Positions 1-11,938 of a DNA stretch of 64,000 nucleotides are shown piece by piece. Position numbers and translations under genes: made by a program. Source of the stretch: Globodera rostochiensis (taxonomy: Eukaryota; Nematoda; Chromadorea; Rhabditida; Heteroderidae); contig JAEVLN010000003.1 of the NCBI GenBank assembly GCA_018350325.1, positions 2,155,214 to 2,219,213 on the forward strand, written 5' to 3'. Every line of letters starts with the position of its first letter. Position 1 is the first letter of the stretch. The notes beneath the pieces are model-generated. The model was not told where the DNA came from. It was given only the letters and a program-made list of their open reading frames with translations, and ran no database searches.

Positions 1-3000
1 GCTTGTTGTTGTTGCTGTTGTTGTCTTTGTTGAGGAAAACATTTATCATTCCCAACACCGCATTGATCTGCAATCACTTTCTGTTGTTGGTTGAGTATTT
101 GGTAGTGCAGCTGCTGCTGGGACTGCTGGCTCATCGGTCGTGGCGTGCCGCTCTGTCCGACCATCGGTTGCGGCGCCGTCTGCACGGCCGTGTCCACTTG
201 TTGTTCTTTGAGCCGTTGCCGCTGTCTGTCCACAAGGCGTTGTTGCGTTTGCAACGCCTTTTTCGCACTGTCCAAATTGTTCTGCACATTTTGTAGATCG
301 AAAGCGTGTCGATTCTCCCATTCGGGCGTGATCGACTGCGTTTTCTTTATTAGTAATCGCTGGCGAGCAGCGACTGCCCGTTTGTCCTTCTTCAGTTGCT
401 CGAGTCGCGCCTCCTGCTGTTTGAGTTCATGTTCCAACACCGTTGTTTGTTGTTGAACACGCTCTGCAGCATTGTCTCTCGGCACCGAAGCGTCAAAAGC
501 AGCTGAACTTTGACCATGCAAAATACTTTGATGTAATTTCATCGGATTGTTGTCGAGTGACTGCTTGGATAAGAGCTGAGGGTTAGGCGGAACCATTTGT
601 TGTTCTGTTTGAAGAAGTTCGACCTTTGGAACCATTGCCTTCAATTTAGACTCAATGCCTTCGGCGGTGAAATTTTTGAACAATGAATCTTGTCCAGAAA
701 TTAGAGCTGTCGTTGAGGGGGTCCTTTCAATGGGTTGGCTTTGAACGTTTTGATTAGCGTTCAAATTTTGTGGTTGTTGTACAGTTTCCGCTCGTCGTCC
801 GCGTCGTCGTGTGGTCGGACAATTGGCACGATTTTTCCTTGCCCATTCAACAAATCTGAAAAAATGTTAAAAATGTAAAACAAAAAGAAAACTTTGAAAC
901 GAACTCTTGTCGTTTTTCTGAGTTAAGTTCGCGCCAAACGCGATTAATCTGACGGACGCGGTCAGTCCAAAAGGGAAACTTGTCCTTCAAATGCGCATGA
1001 TGAACCTTTAAATAATGTTGTTGTTTAACTATTGAAAAGGACAAATTGTTTTAAAATTGGTACATTTGCATAAAGCACTGCCGCTTTCGTCGCTTTGTCT
1101 CCCAACGGTTCGTCTTCTTCCCAACGTTCGGCTGCAATTGCTGCTGCACTTTGTTTCTGTTGCTGTTGTTCAATCAGTTTCCCGCCACTGTCGCTTATCT
1201 TAAAATGTCCACCATTTCAGAGAAGTTACAAACGAATCGGGAGAACGAAATGTTAAAAAACATACGGCAGGTTGTTGTCCGATGGGCGGCGTATTGTGCA
1301 CGACGGTCGATGGCATTGGCCCAGGCTCAAGCACCCGACTCGGCGTCCTGATTGAAGAGCAGGAAGAAGGCGAAAACACTTCAGACACACTGTGCGCGAC
1401 CAAGTTGGACGAACTGCCGGCATTGTACCCTTCTGAAGCGTCAATGAACACAAAAATCCATTATTGCTAAAGACCATTAATTGGGTCCATTGCGCTTTCA
1501 ACAGTCATTGGCTCGTCCTCCTCCCCGACAATCAAGTCCGAGAAGTCGAGGCCTTCGATGTCAAGTCCCTCCATGATGTTGTCGACCAACGGAATGTCCC
1601 CGAGCATATCCATTTCCTGCTCGGTTCGTAACAGCTCCGCCGAATGCTCAGACAGTTCGCTGGCAAACTTTGAGCAATCAACAGCCGGCAACAACTTTTT
1701 GTAATCGTCCAGGGTTGGTTCCTCTACTGTTTGTTCCGCCAAAGTTCGACTGTCAACTGCGGCAACGCCAAAAAACGATTCCTGAAATGGGTTTAAAAAA
1801 AAAACGACCCGATAAAAAGACCTGAATTTGTGCGGGATACGCGTCCTCCAGCAACGGCCGTTTCAACCTCCGTGGCCTACGAATCCGTGGCTTCCCATTG
1901 GGTCCCAACAACGACAAGCCGTCCTCGTCAACTCCAAGCGGTTGTTGTTCGTCCTCGTTGGTGCACGGATTGCACAAGGTCGAGCCGTTGTTTCCCCCCA
2001 TCAGAAGCCGATTCTTCGGCGTTCGCACATAAAAGCCGCCGACACCCATTTTAAGCATTCGCCGTCCCGGCCCACCGCCACGTCCACAGCCCCGGCCTCG
2101 GCCGGCAAAAACGGAAGCGATCAGTTGCTCTTGCAATTCATCACTCAACTCCAAGTCGTCTTTAAAGTCGTTGTTTTGTTGTACAGATTTATTCAAAATT
2201 ATCATATTTCTTCAAACCTTGCTCATAAGACATCGAACGTGCAATATTTCCAAAATGCTCTCCAAAATTGGCAAATGCGGCAAGTTTGCGAATATTAAAG
2301 CTGCTCTGAATTTGATCGACCGCCGATTTGCTTATCAGAACATTGTCGACCACGATCGGCACGCTCAACGCGTCATCTACACATTTTTTAGAACAAATTA
2401 TTTATATAAAATTTTATTGAAATTTCATTTTTGCTTTTGTCGTGTAAAACTCACTGAATGTCTGAGGGCGGCAAAAAGAACAGCGAAAAGAATTTTCTGC
2501 GGCATTTTCTGCCTGTTCTTCCGTCGTAAAGCCTTCACATCGCGCGTGCAGCCACCTGTTTGTTGTTTGAAATTTAGACAATTTAATTTAATTTAATTGC
2601 GATGGCACCTAAGGCATCGTCCACATTTCAACATCAGATCCCCAATCTCGTAAGGAGCTTGGCATTTCAGACACTTGCGCAACGAATAGCAAACTTCGCA
2701 GAAGCCTTCCAGACGCTGCAGGTCGGACCCAACTTTGATCTGGGCACTGCAGCGTGAACACGTCGCACACCTTCGAGTGGACAAAAAAAAATTCGTAAAA
2801 TAATGTACTGATTATTTACCATTTACAGCGCCAAGAACCGCGTGGAATGCAATCTAAAAAAGTTTTGGGAGTTGTAATTTTATAAAGAGAATCGTCGGGG
2901 CCCCCACAACACACCCAGCGGCGGTTCCAGGCAGTAAGTGTGGTACGAAATGTCGCACTCATCGCACAGCAACAAATTCGGTTCGTCCTCGCCACTCCCA

Positions 3001-4925
3001 CAGCCTTCGCAGACAGTGCAGTCCAAACAGCGCCATCCGCGCTTCATCACAGTTGGGTTAAGCTGAACGGAATGTTTCGCATTTGGTGCGGAAATTTAAA
3101 GAATTTATCAAATTTTACGGTTTAAGCATTTATTACTTCGCTTTACCAACTTTGTCATGCATCAGAACACAATAGGTGTGAAAGCTTTGGGCGCAGCAAG
3201 AGCAGGTGATCATTGATCCCTCGGCGCCCTTGCCGATGCTGCCACAGACGAGACACATGGACACCTCGGTCATGAACTTGTCCTCCAAACTAGTCACAAC
3301 GCAGGTCCGGATGTACTCCTTGTCGACCCCGTCCTCCTCCTTGCGCCGCTCGTCCGTAGAACTTCCACATTGCTCATGGCGCGTCACTGCGAGCGCAGAA
3401 GCGTACATACTCACCAGCTTGGAACCTCTCCCGCCGCCACCGCCGGTGGGACGCCGCCCTCTGTTTCCGCCTTTTCCTGAAGACAAAGGCACTTTATGAA
3501 GGCGTACAGAAAATTATAACATTTTTAAAGTCTAAAGAATACGGAGAGCTTAAACCATTCGACAGCATTTAGGCTAGAGAAATCTTTTTGCAAAAGAAAT
3601 CTAATTAATTTAGAGCTGTTTGGAAAAAGTTAGAATGAAAAAACTCAAAATTCCTGGTGACCAATTTTCTGGCACTCTCATGAACACTAAAAGTAAATGC
3701 CCCCCGTTCCTATCAAATTTTCGAGTAATTTGAAATGACCTTAAATCACATTCAAAAAAGCTAACCTTTAGACGCATTTCCACGGCTTTTTTTGCCCCCT
3801 GGCTTTTCTTCCGTAATAAATTGTCCATCAAACTTTGCAGCGTAAGAAGTTGAGGGCGGTTTCCCAAAAGAACGCGTCCGCATGGAGGACGATTGGCGGT
3901 GGAGAGCTGCCGACGTCGGCTTCCTTCCCTTTCCGCGACTTCCGCGTGCGGAGTCCGTCTTTCGAATTGTGCTAAAAGCAAAATGTTTGAAGTTATTGCA
4001 GAAAGCGTGCTCAACCCCGGGGGATGATATTCGTCGTTGTCACTGCACTCCGCGTCCTGCGGAAACACCGGTGTACTGCTCCGAGTTGTTGGCGTTGCGG
4101 TAGTTGGAGAGGAAGCGCACGAAAATTGTCCTATTCGGCCTCCATGTGAAGAAGCGCCGGCGAAGTCGACGTCTTCCAGCGAAGCGGCGGAGGAAGGGAC
4201 GCAAAGAGTGCCGGCCGAACTGTTGTGACGCACGTTTTGGCTTAACGAGCGCGACACGGAATCGCCAATTTCCTCGTCAGAAGGATCATTGTCGCCGACG
4301 GTGAAGGAGGAAAGCAGCGCATCACCGCCAATCAAATGTGACGAGGAGGACGAACTCATGCAATTTTCACAAATGTTTGGCTCAAAAAAGGCAATTGTAT
4401 CCGATGCCACGCATTCGGCATGTGAGTGCCTTAAACCACTTCAAATATTTTAACTAATAAACAAAAATAAAAAATTTAAAAAATGAATATGCTTTTGAAT
4501 CGATTGCTATCAAATTTTTTTGGGAGGGGGAGGGGGGGGGACAAAAGCCAAAAAATGTGAACCTTTTGCACACAGAACAAGTCTTGGTTGCCGCCGACGC
4601 CTCAACATCGACCGGCAACCTGCAAACTGGACACAGATAAATTGGTGGCGTCGCCTCGGCCGATGATGTCCCGGGAAGTGCGTTAACAAAAGAAAACGAA
4701 TGGCCGGCACCCAAAGATGATGACATTCTGTTCCTGTAAGTTGGACAATTCAGAATTTGTGACAATTAAATTAGACAAATTGTAAAACAAAACATACGCT
4801 AGCGCCAATGCCACGGAATCAATTCGACTTTTCTTTTTATTTGAAGCAAATACATTAGACAAAGATGAAGTGCTTGATGGCGTATAATCATCCATTTCTC
4901 GTAAGCTGAAAAGGTCGTTTCGCAA
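1..4925 (-). CDS. KMT2C/D (MLL3/4, set-16-like) histone H3K4 methyltransferase, N-terminal part
   Basis: About 15 exons are readable on the minus strand from the ATG at 4925 to the left edge, where the gene continues; the SET domain is outside the window. Seen in order: a Cys-rich finger (CPVCRLP, CSVCK, CENC; exons about 4733-4563 and 4438-3766), then a PHD cluster. The PHD cluster has CLVC/CSCC with FHTYC at 3.4-3.15 kb, the fragments [11 protein letters not shown] and [16 protein letters not shown] at 3.06-2.9 kb, and CATCSRC to CGRCLRC at 2.77-2.6 kb. It ends in WLHARCEGF and CSFCRP at 2.55-2.46 kb. The order and wording match PHD4-6 of KMT2C/D. An HMG-box-like exon (1034-905, [12 protein letters not shown]) is followed by a Gln-rich coiled coil from 856 to 1. 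The family monomethylates H3K4 at enhancers in COMPASS-like complexes. The frame join between exons near 3766 and 3478 is uncertain. The family call is firm; C versus D is not meaningful here. Confidence 0.88.
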
Positions 4926-5779
4926 AACAAAAAAAAAGTAAAAACAAAGATAAATTTTTTCTTATTTTTGTTTTTTTTTGTCTCAAAAAATCTTGGCAAA
5001 ATGTATAATTATTGTTAATTTTCAAATTCCGGATTCAACTGGTGAAAGGTCGAGATTCGAGATTGGAATTTGAAAAATCTGTGCAAAAGGCTTGCAATGT
5101 TCTTCGTTTTGTTTGTCCAAAAAATTGTGGCTATAATTAGTAGTTTATTGCATAAACAAATTCCATGCTCGTTCCGCAGCTGGCAGCTGGTTTTGTCCGA
5201 GTTTTTTTTCCCGGACCTTTTGTCCGTCGGTACGTGCCAATCACTTAAACGCTACTTCACTTTCGGCGACCTTATATACCAGCAGCAAACTCTTCTTAGG
5301 CTTGGATCGAGCGTCACAAGGGCTCAGTGCGGGGTTTTATTGCCGACTTCAGAATATGGTGATGTTTTGAGCTTTCAATGGAAAAGAATTGTATTCCCGG
5401 TTCAGTTGCATACATCATAATATTCTTGCCCATCTCAATTCATTTGTTCCAATTCATTTGTTCGAGTCAATCGACTTGGAAAACACATTCATTTCACATT
5501 TTGGCCTAAAAAGCCTTTCCATCGCCAAGTTTTGCTGCCTGCTCATTCTGCGCTTAACTAATTTCAGCTGACAAATTGGCCATGTTTTTGTCCATCCCCT
5601 CCCCTCCCTCCATTTGCCGTCGTTCGACAAATTTTCAAACTAATTGGCCAAGTCACTGTTGTCACGTCCGTTGGGAATTTCTCCCATCTTTGCCACATTA
5701 TTCACCTTCTCCACCAGAGTTATTCATTTACAAAACAACCGCCCGAAACGAAACATTCGTCATTTTCCGAATACCAAAA
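4926..5779. promoter_or_regulatory. Divergent intergenic region between KMT2-like and secreted-peptide genes
   Basis: No coding exon could be supported here. The two flanking genes point away from each other, so it presumably holds both promoters. A/T-rich blocks sit close to the KMT2 start (4926-5000). Nothing sharper than that is visible. Confidence 0.4.
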
Positions 5780-6663
5780 ATGCAAACGAATTTTTCATTC
5801 GTTTTCCTCTCATTTTACCTACTGACGGTAATAGTGACAATTGTTACGGTAAACGCAGTTGTAGTAACGAATAGCGGTTCGTTTTGTTGTTGGATTATTG
5901 TGCGTTGAATTTGTTGTTCAGATGCGAGCACAGTTGAGGAAGAGATCGTTATCCCATGTAAGCCCCCCCCCTATAGAGTTCGGATAATCGGGTTGGGGCC
6001 GGGCGGGCTTTCTTCCGGGCAACCCAAAAATAGCCGGGCGGGCTTTGCCGGGCCAATAAATTTTGTTATTTCTTCCAGGTGGGCTTTGCCGGGCGAATAC
6101 CGGGCTTTATCCTGGACCGAATATTTCCTAGTCGGGCGCCCGTCCCGAACCCTACCCCCCCCCCTTCCGTCGATATTTTCCCCCCCCCCCCCATTTTAAA
6201 CATATTTAGGGAAGAAGCTCTACAGACCTCGGGGCCCTCCTCGCTTCGGAAAGCGCGCTTTCGTGTTATTGGATGAAGAGACTGTGCCGGTTGCTTGGAG
6301 GAAGAGATTGAGCTAAACGATGATGCAAACAATGGATGGATATGGATGGCTTGGAGAGCTTGAAAAAGTGACAAAATATGATCTCATTGTCAGTGGAAAT
6401 TCGAATGGAAATTGAAATAATAAATAGTTCAAACAAAGAGTTGGATAATTCGAAATGTTGGTCCATCTCCATTCCTGTGAAGAGAGCACTCCATGACAGC
6501 AAACAGCTCTCAGCCCCTTTGTTCGGGTTGTGATAAACTGTCAAAAGATGGCTCTCTTCAATGGTCGGAGATGCTTAAGACTGGAAAATTTGGTTTCTGT
6601 GTTATTCAAAAGAATTCCGCTCAAATGAAGTGTGGCCGATGCTCATGTGCGGACTTTAATTAG
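5780..6663 (+). CDS. Small secreted cysteine-rich protein, unknown family
   Basis: I do not recognise this protein. Three exons (5780-5876, 5922-5957, 6500-6663) join in frame to give about 98 residues ending at a TAG. Residues 1-26 are strongly hydrophobic (FVFLSFYLLTVIVTIVTV), a good signal peptide. A short acidic stretch follows (STVEEEIVIP), then a Cys cluster: PLCSGC, GKFGFC and KCGRCSC, six Cys in the mature part. The first donor is a GTTCGT site, a type also inferred for other genes in this window; the second is GTAAGC. The second intron (about 540 bp) is filled with GC-rich short repeats and poly-C. An extracellular or gland-secreted role is inferred from the signal peptide and size; in a parasitic nematode it would be an effector candidate, but nothing here proves that. 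Another reading frame is open through part of exon 3, so the model is moderately sure. Confidence 0.5.
5985..6192. repeat. GC-rich short repeats plus poly-C tracts in an intron
   Basis: The block GCCGGGCGGGCTTT and close variants (GCCGGGC, GGTGGGCTTTGCCGGGC) recur several times between 5997 and 6110. They are followed by C runs of about 10 (6155-6164) and 13 (6180-6192). It lies inside the large intron of the secreted-peptide gene. Confidence 0.7.
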
Positions 6664-7339
6664 CTCAAATCAAAGGATTAAATGGCATTATTGAGAGGTA
6701 TGGATGAAGAACGGAATGAAGAACAACAACAACAACATGCGGAAGATGCCTTTTAGATTGGGGTTTAAGAAGAGAATGTTCAGCGGGCGAACGGAGTGAA
6801 TGGATCAACTGGAGCGTGAAGGAACTTGGAGATAAAAAGAAGGGCAACGGGAGGGATGGGAATTGGGGAGGAAGGGAATCCCTATCAAAGCAAGGCGAAT
6901 GCAGGGTTTGGTCATGAAGTGCGCAGTGCGTCTCTTCCGGCGATATGACGGTGGAAATTAGCGTCCATTGGCATCTCCACTTCGGAGATGACGGCATTGA
7001 CGAATCCGTGCCGAGTTTCCGATGGTACATCTTCGCCGGACGAGACAATTAACTCGTTCACCGTCGACTCAATTCCCTTTTTGCAACTCACTCCCCTTAG
7101 AAAACGGCCAAATCAACGTGTTTCTGCTTTTTATGGGACCAATGTGTTTGAATACCGGCATTTCATCAAGTTGTGAATGATCAAATTTTACCAAAAAATT
7201 CTGATAGCCTAATCAAACAATACATAAGCGAGAATTATAATTTACGGATCACAAATGTACAGTCGGAACAATAACAGAGAAACGGGGTACATTGTATGTG
7301 CCACTTATCACTTAGTTCAGAGGCCTAATATATTACGAA
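6664..7339. other. Intergenic, convergent gene ends
   Basis: Lies between the stop of the secreted-peptide gene and the stop of the REEP-like gene. A CAA run (6722-6737) is visible. One open stretch on the plus strand, about 6932-7051, follows a possible acceptor and ends WYIFAGRDN, but I could not connect it to any gene. Confidence 0.4.
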
Positions 7340-8039
7340 TCAATGTAATGTTTCCATCAAAGCCGACATCAAAGCGATCGCTGCTGTTATGCGTACAATC
7401 GCCCAGTCCAACATTGGGTCCACATAGATCACGTAGATGTTGTGTGCTCCGTACGTTTGAGGAAGGGCCAAGTACAACAATATGATTGTTTTCACAAGCG
7501 CGTACAGAGGGAGAGCAACAGCAAACGAATTGTCACACAGGGAAAAGAGAGCGAACAAGCACCAATACATCAGCCATTGCGTGTCATCCGCTGAAAAAAT
7601 CTCGCGAAAAATGATAAACAGAAAAAGAAAATTGGGAACTCACTTTTCGTTCGTATTGACATCAGGCTCTGGTATGCGGGATAGGCAACGCCTTAAAATG
7701 GAATTCGTCAAAAATGCGCGCACTTCCCCAACACTACCAACCGATCAGTGTGCAGAGAAAAGCATTACCAGGGCTGCACATCAGGAGGAACGTCACGGCT
7801 GAACAGACGATGTAGCAGAGCTGAAAAGACAAGATTGAAAAAGAAATGCCAAAGGCTTACTCTACCTTCTCGCGATCCAGTCCGGTCTTCTCTTCCAGTT
7901 TTCTGATGAATGGGTGCTCCAATTTTCTGAGTGTCTCCTTCAGAACCGGTAGCACATCCTTGTAGCTGTTAACCGGCACCTGACGCGGCTGAAGACGCCG
8001 CGCTCCACCAGCAGCAGATGTGGCCGCTTCGTTAGACAT
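7340..8039 (-). CDS. REEP5/6-like, TB2/DP1/HVA22 family (yop-1-like) ER membrane-shaping protein
   Basis: Four exons are read from the ATG at 8039 to the TGA at 7340-7342. The N-terminal exon ends in a segment like the REEP5 start (LRKLEHPFIRKLEEKTGLD). The next encodes a hydrophobic hairpin (LCYIVCSAVTFLLM), then VAYPAYQSLMSI. The last exon opens with DDTQWLMYWCLFALFSLCD, the family signature, and continues with two hydrophobic segments. Members insert hairpins into the outer leaflet and stabilise tubular ER together with reticulons. Exon joins use GTAGAG, GTTGGT and GTGAGT donors. Length is close to normal for the family. Nothing appears truncated. Confidence 0.87.
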
Positions 8040-8838
8040 CTTTGTTGTTGCTTCCCTATGCCTTTGACTGACGTTGAATAATTTATGAAGATGCAATAAT
8101 GTGAAAAGCGATGAAAATCCATCGCTATTTAAACACCCAACCGCAGAAAGTGTATATAGTAGCAGAGTGCGCATCTGTCTTATTTATAAGATTTGTCCTT
8201 ATTTCAGGCGTTCATCCTTATTTTGTTCTTATTTTTCGAATTTTGTGAAGATTTTATAATTTTTGATCCAATTTTCAAAATTAGAAAATTTCGTAAAATT
8301 TCAGAATACGTGTACCTCGCCAAATTGGACGAATTATGTACCTTCATCCGTTTAGGCATCCTGTCGCGCTGTCGGCGCTAGTATTTGTCTGTGTGTGTTT
8401 GTCCGGCTATGATGACAGATCACCGGACCCGAAGAACAAATGCGGCATAGTGTATGTGTGGGGGTGTGGGGCATTAATAATATTTTTAATTACAATTTTT
8501 TAAAGGATAAACTGACTGAAGCTATACGTATTTAATCACATAATTTAGTTGTTTGCTGACCGAACCAATCTGTTTGGACAACACCCGAAATGTTTGGTAA
8601 GCGTTTGGCACTCTCTCCAACCTCTCCAACTTCCCCTCCCCTCTATAGCCATCCAGCAGGCGAGTGAAATGAACCGTTACCCTCAGACATATTTATAAAT
8701 ATTTTTATTAATTACTTTTGTTGTTTTTGCTCACTTATAATGCATGGATTAAATATTTATTATTATTTACTATAAGGAGATCATTTTAATTTGCATCCTT
8801 TATTCATTCCCTCCGGGGAGAAAACAATTATCATCTGT

Positions 8839-8868
8839 TTACCTAATTACCCCGGGGTAATTAGGTAA
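8839..8868. promoter_or_regulatory. Exact 30-bp palindrome with paired TAATTA cores
   Basis: The left arm TTACCTAATTACCCC (8839-8853) is exactly reverse-complementary to the right arm GGGGTAATTAGGTAA (8854-8868), with no spacer. Each arm has a TAATTA core, the usual homeodomain recognition sequence. It lies about 800 bp upstream of the REEP-like start and 1.2 kb upstream of UBL3. A binding role is inference. Confidence 0.7.
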
Positions 8869-9479
8869 AAGAGTAAACACTATCGATTTGTCTCATTAAG
8901 AGCTGTCGATTGACACCAAACAAAGAAAGCACTTTTATCTCCTCCGTCTCGGTTATCATATTAGGTTTTTCACACCAAGACCAAAGCAATATCAATAAAT
9001 TAGAGCGGTGTTAGAGAGTGGGAGTAGAGAAAGGCAAGCGACGACGGGGGACGAGAATGTGGCCAGGCCAGGCTTGGATCGATACTCTCGAAGGACGACG
9101 TCGAGAAAGTCCGCTCTGCCCACAGACTCCAATTTCTTTTCCCTCTCACTCACATCAGAGAAACTCCATCCGCTGCATTGGGTCCAGGTCCATTCCAGCA
9201 CAAGCGTCGCACCATTACCAACTCCATTTATGTATTACATAACACTCTTCTTGTGTTATAACACAACTGCACTTTGTTTGCCGCACTCAATTTCGAGTAG
9301 AGAATTGGGTGGTAACGTTGAATGGGGCTTTGTCGGACTGGTTCACATGAACATGACGAGTTCAGTAAAGAACAACATTAATTACTAGATATTAGAGACC
9401 GTCTAATATGTCTCAATTTTGCCCTTTTACACAATACAATCTCACAAAAATCGACGTTTCTCTGTCTCTGCTTTTCAAT

Positions 9480-9880
9480 GTTTCTCTGACGAAGCAGCGC
9501 AAAGTCTCCATCCATCGATCCATTTCCTCAATTCCGTCCCCTCCATTCATTCATTCATTCATTTGCTGTTTGCTCTATTCGTTGTCCATTCATGCATTCC
9601 CTCCCACCCATCTTCTCCGTCCCACAACCTCATCATCATCATCCTCCTCCATTATTCTCCCCACGCACATTCACTCACTCATGTAACTAACTCATCGTCG
9701 TTCATCATTGCTTGCGCAGCGCCTTCCCGCTATTGTTGGGTCAGCTCCCTTTTCCCTCACCCATTCTTTCTTTTCTCATGTCAGTCTTTCATTATTGCCA
9801 CCTTGGCTCCTTTCGTTAGCCTCCCCCCCCCTCCCTCTGCTGCTGGTCTACCGCATTGCCCACTTCCTTCGTCCAGTCAT
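9480..9880. repeat. Pyrimidine-rich tract with (CATT)n microsatellite
   Basis: Strongly C/T-biased on the plus strand, with five tandem CATT units at 9544-9563 and a (CAT)n-like run near 9632-9643. Likely noncoding simple sequence. Confidence 0.65.
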
Positions 9881-10059
9881 TATCGGCTTTCTGCTAAGCC
9901 AAATCCAATGCTCTCCCCGCAATTATAGTCGCTTTCTAATTGAATCACCACAGAAAGTCCGCATAATCCATTTACTTCAATGATCTTGTTGTTGAGAAAC
10001 GCAAGTTTAAATATTGTCAAATTGAAAGAACCGAAAAGTTTCGAAGACCAACGGGGAAT

Positions 10060-10716
10060 ATGGTAAAAGATGAGACCGTGACAGCGGCAACAACTCCGTC
10101 TGCAGAAAAGCAACCTGCGAACAAAATTTCTTTGAAGCTAATATTGGTCAGTGGGAGTACCCACGAGTTCAACGAGTTCACTCCTTCCACGTCAGCCGCC
10201 GAAATTTGTCAGCACGTCTTCGAGAATTGGCCTACAGGTTGTCGACAGGGCAAAATTTGCACTTGTAATTGAATTCTCTGTAGAATGGACGGAAGAAAAA
10301 GTGAGCAACGCCAGCATGCTAAAGCTCATTTACCACGGCCGCTTTCTTCACGGTCAGCCGTAAAAACGTCTTTACTCCCCGAGTTCGAAATTTTGCCTCT
10401 GTTTCTGTCTGTTTTTCGGTCTCTTTGGGATTATAAATTTTGATATTGTAGTCAACGGAATTGAACTGTTCCAGGAAGTGTTTCGCTCGGTGCGCTTAAT
10501 CTCCCCGCGGAGGCATCCCCGGTGAGCTCTGGTCGCTTTTCCCCTCAGCGTCTTTTCTTAAAGGTTATGCATCTCGTCACCAGGGAGACGTTGCCGGAAA
10601 CTAATTCAAATGGTAAGTACAAAATGCGAATGCCTTCGTTAATTGGTGTTCAACAACGTTCAGAAAATCTGAAAAAGAACAAAAGCCGCACATGCGTTTG
10701 CTGCTGTATATGCTAA
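10060..10716 (+). CDS. UBL3 / membrane-anchored ubiquitin-fold protein (MUB)
   Basis: Five exons join cleanly: 10060 to about 10239, about 10284-10351, about 10475-10520, about 10564-10614, and about 10664-10716. The protein carries KLILVSGSTHEF near the start, then EWTEEKVSNASMLKLIY, HGRFLHG, SVSLGALNLP and VMHLVTRETLPE, closely following vertebrate UBL3. The end is CVCCCIC, giving a CaaX-like CCIC tail plus extra cysteines for prenylation and palmitoylation, as in the family. UBL3 is a ubiquitin-fold protein tethered to the plasma membrane and implicated in sorting proteins to extracellular vesicles. A complete short gene of about 120 codons. Confidence 0.93.
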
Positions 10717-11938
10717 GTCACTCCATTCTTCAATTTCTCAACATTTTGTCTGTCCTTCCACCACCCCCCCCCCCCTTCCCCCACATTCGTCCATTGTTTG
10801 CCCATCGGAAATGCTCTTCTGTCGGGTAGCGGGTCAGGACCAAAATTGACCGTTCAAGGCTTGAGAAAGAAGCACTCCGTTCCGTAAAAACTTCCTTCAT
10901 CCTTTCATTGTACAAATTAAAAAATTCGAAAATAAACAATAATTATGTCCTTAAAATCATCGGTAATTGTTCGGTGTCAGCTACGGGCAGTCACAACCAA
11001 GGTGAAATGAGTGCGAAGGGGTAAAAAGGAAAGGCGTTGGGCCCCAGAACAATTTTCGACGTCAAAGCATTGTGCCTTGGTTGTGCAGGAGACATGGCAC
11101 AGCGAGGTAAATAGAAAAAGCGTATGAAGCGAATGTGGAAACAGAAACACTAAAAAAGCTGTGAGCTCGTTTGTCATTGGGTATTATGGGTAATCAATCA
11201 CACAACAGCGAGATTCTAGGAATGTTTTGTGGTTTTGGAATCAGGAAATTAGGGCTGCATTCTTTTAATTGATGCAAGTGGAAAGGCTTTCTTTCCGTTC
11301 AAAAAGATTAATAAACGTAATGCAACCCTAAAACAAAGGAGATGGCGGGAAACCGGCACGCGAAATGGCGTCGATGCGGCACGGTCTTTCAAAGCTCCCC
11401 TAATTTGGCGTCGGACGATTCTCGCGGAGTGAGAGAAGTGCCAAGATTGACTTTGAAAAATCGGAAACTAAATGAAAAGCGCGTTGTTTTGATGATTTGT
11501 GCGAAATAAACGTACAATTTCCGAACACCGCTGTCCTTCCGTTCGTACTTCCAGGGACGCAGTTTTTCTTCCGGTTCTCGATTTATGGGGCCGAAAACGA
11601 GACATTCGTCGGAGCTGAACAAGCAAAAAAAGAAGAAATAAATGCCCCAAAATCATCGCTGATAGAAAGAACCGACTTTTCTTTGCTGAATTCCTGGACT
11701 GAATCCGGGTTTCCCTCATCCGGGTTAGAAGGTTGTGACAACAGAGAATTAGGCGGACACACAGACACAACACTAAACAACGCGAAAGCAATTCATTCAA
11801 AAATTAAAGAAATACCCGGCAATTATTTTGTTTTTTCATTTTGAAATTGATTTTTTGATTAGAAAATAGCAGCAACAAACAAAAGGCTATAGCAGGGGTA
11901 TTTAGAGAGAGAGAGGAATTCCGATTCGAGTTCAATCG
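10717..11938. other. Intergenic, convergent ends of UBL3 and RILP-like
   Basis: No exon is supported. A C run of about 12 (10764-10775) is the main landmark. A 77-codon minus-strand open frame at 11389-11622 has no recognisable similarity or splice context. Confidence 0.4.

Larger units (their letters stand above)
8040..10059. other. Intergenic region between REEP-like and UBL3 genes
   Basis: About 2 kb without a supportable exon. It holds an exact 30-bp palindrome (8839-8868), a CATT microsatellite (9544-9563) and a long pyrimidine-rich stretch (about 9480-9880). Open frames through the pyrimidine-rich part are low-complexity Ser/Pro/His and are not taken as genes. Both flanking genes are transcribed away from this region, so promoters for both are expected within it. 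Confidence 0.5.

Noticed and set aside
6665..7048. 127-codon minus-strand open frame
   Set aside because: Low-complexity Pro/Ser/Leu translation, with no recognisable domain.
6932..7054. Plus-strand open stretch after GTGCGCAG ending WYIFAGRDN
   Set aside because: Looks exon-like, but no upstream exon in phase was found and the secreted-peptide gene already has a stop at 6663.
9008..9928. Plus-strand open frames of 92-169 codons
   Set aside because: Pyrimidine-rich simple sequence giving Ser/His/Pro-rich translations without family resemblance or splice structure.
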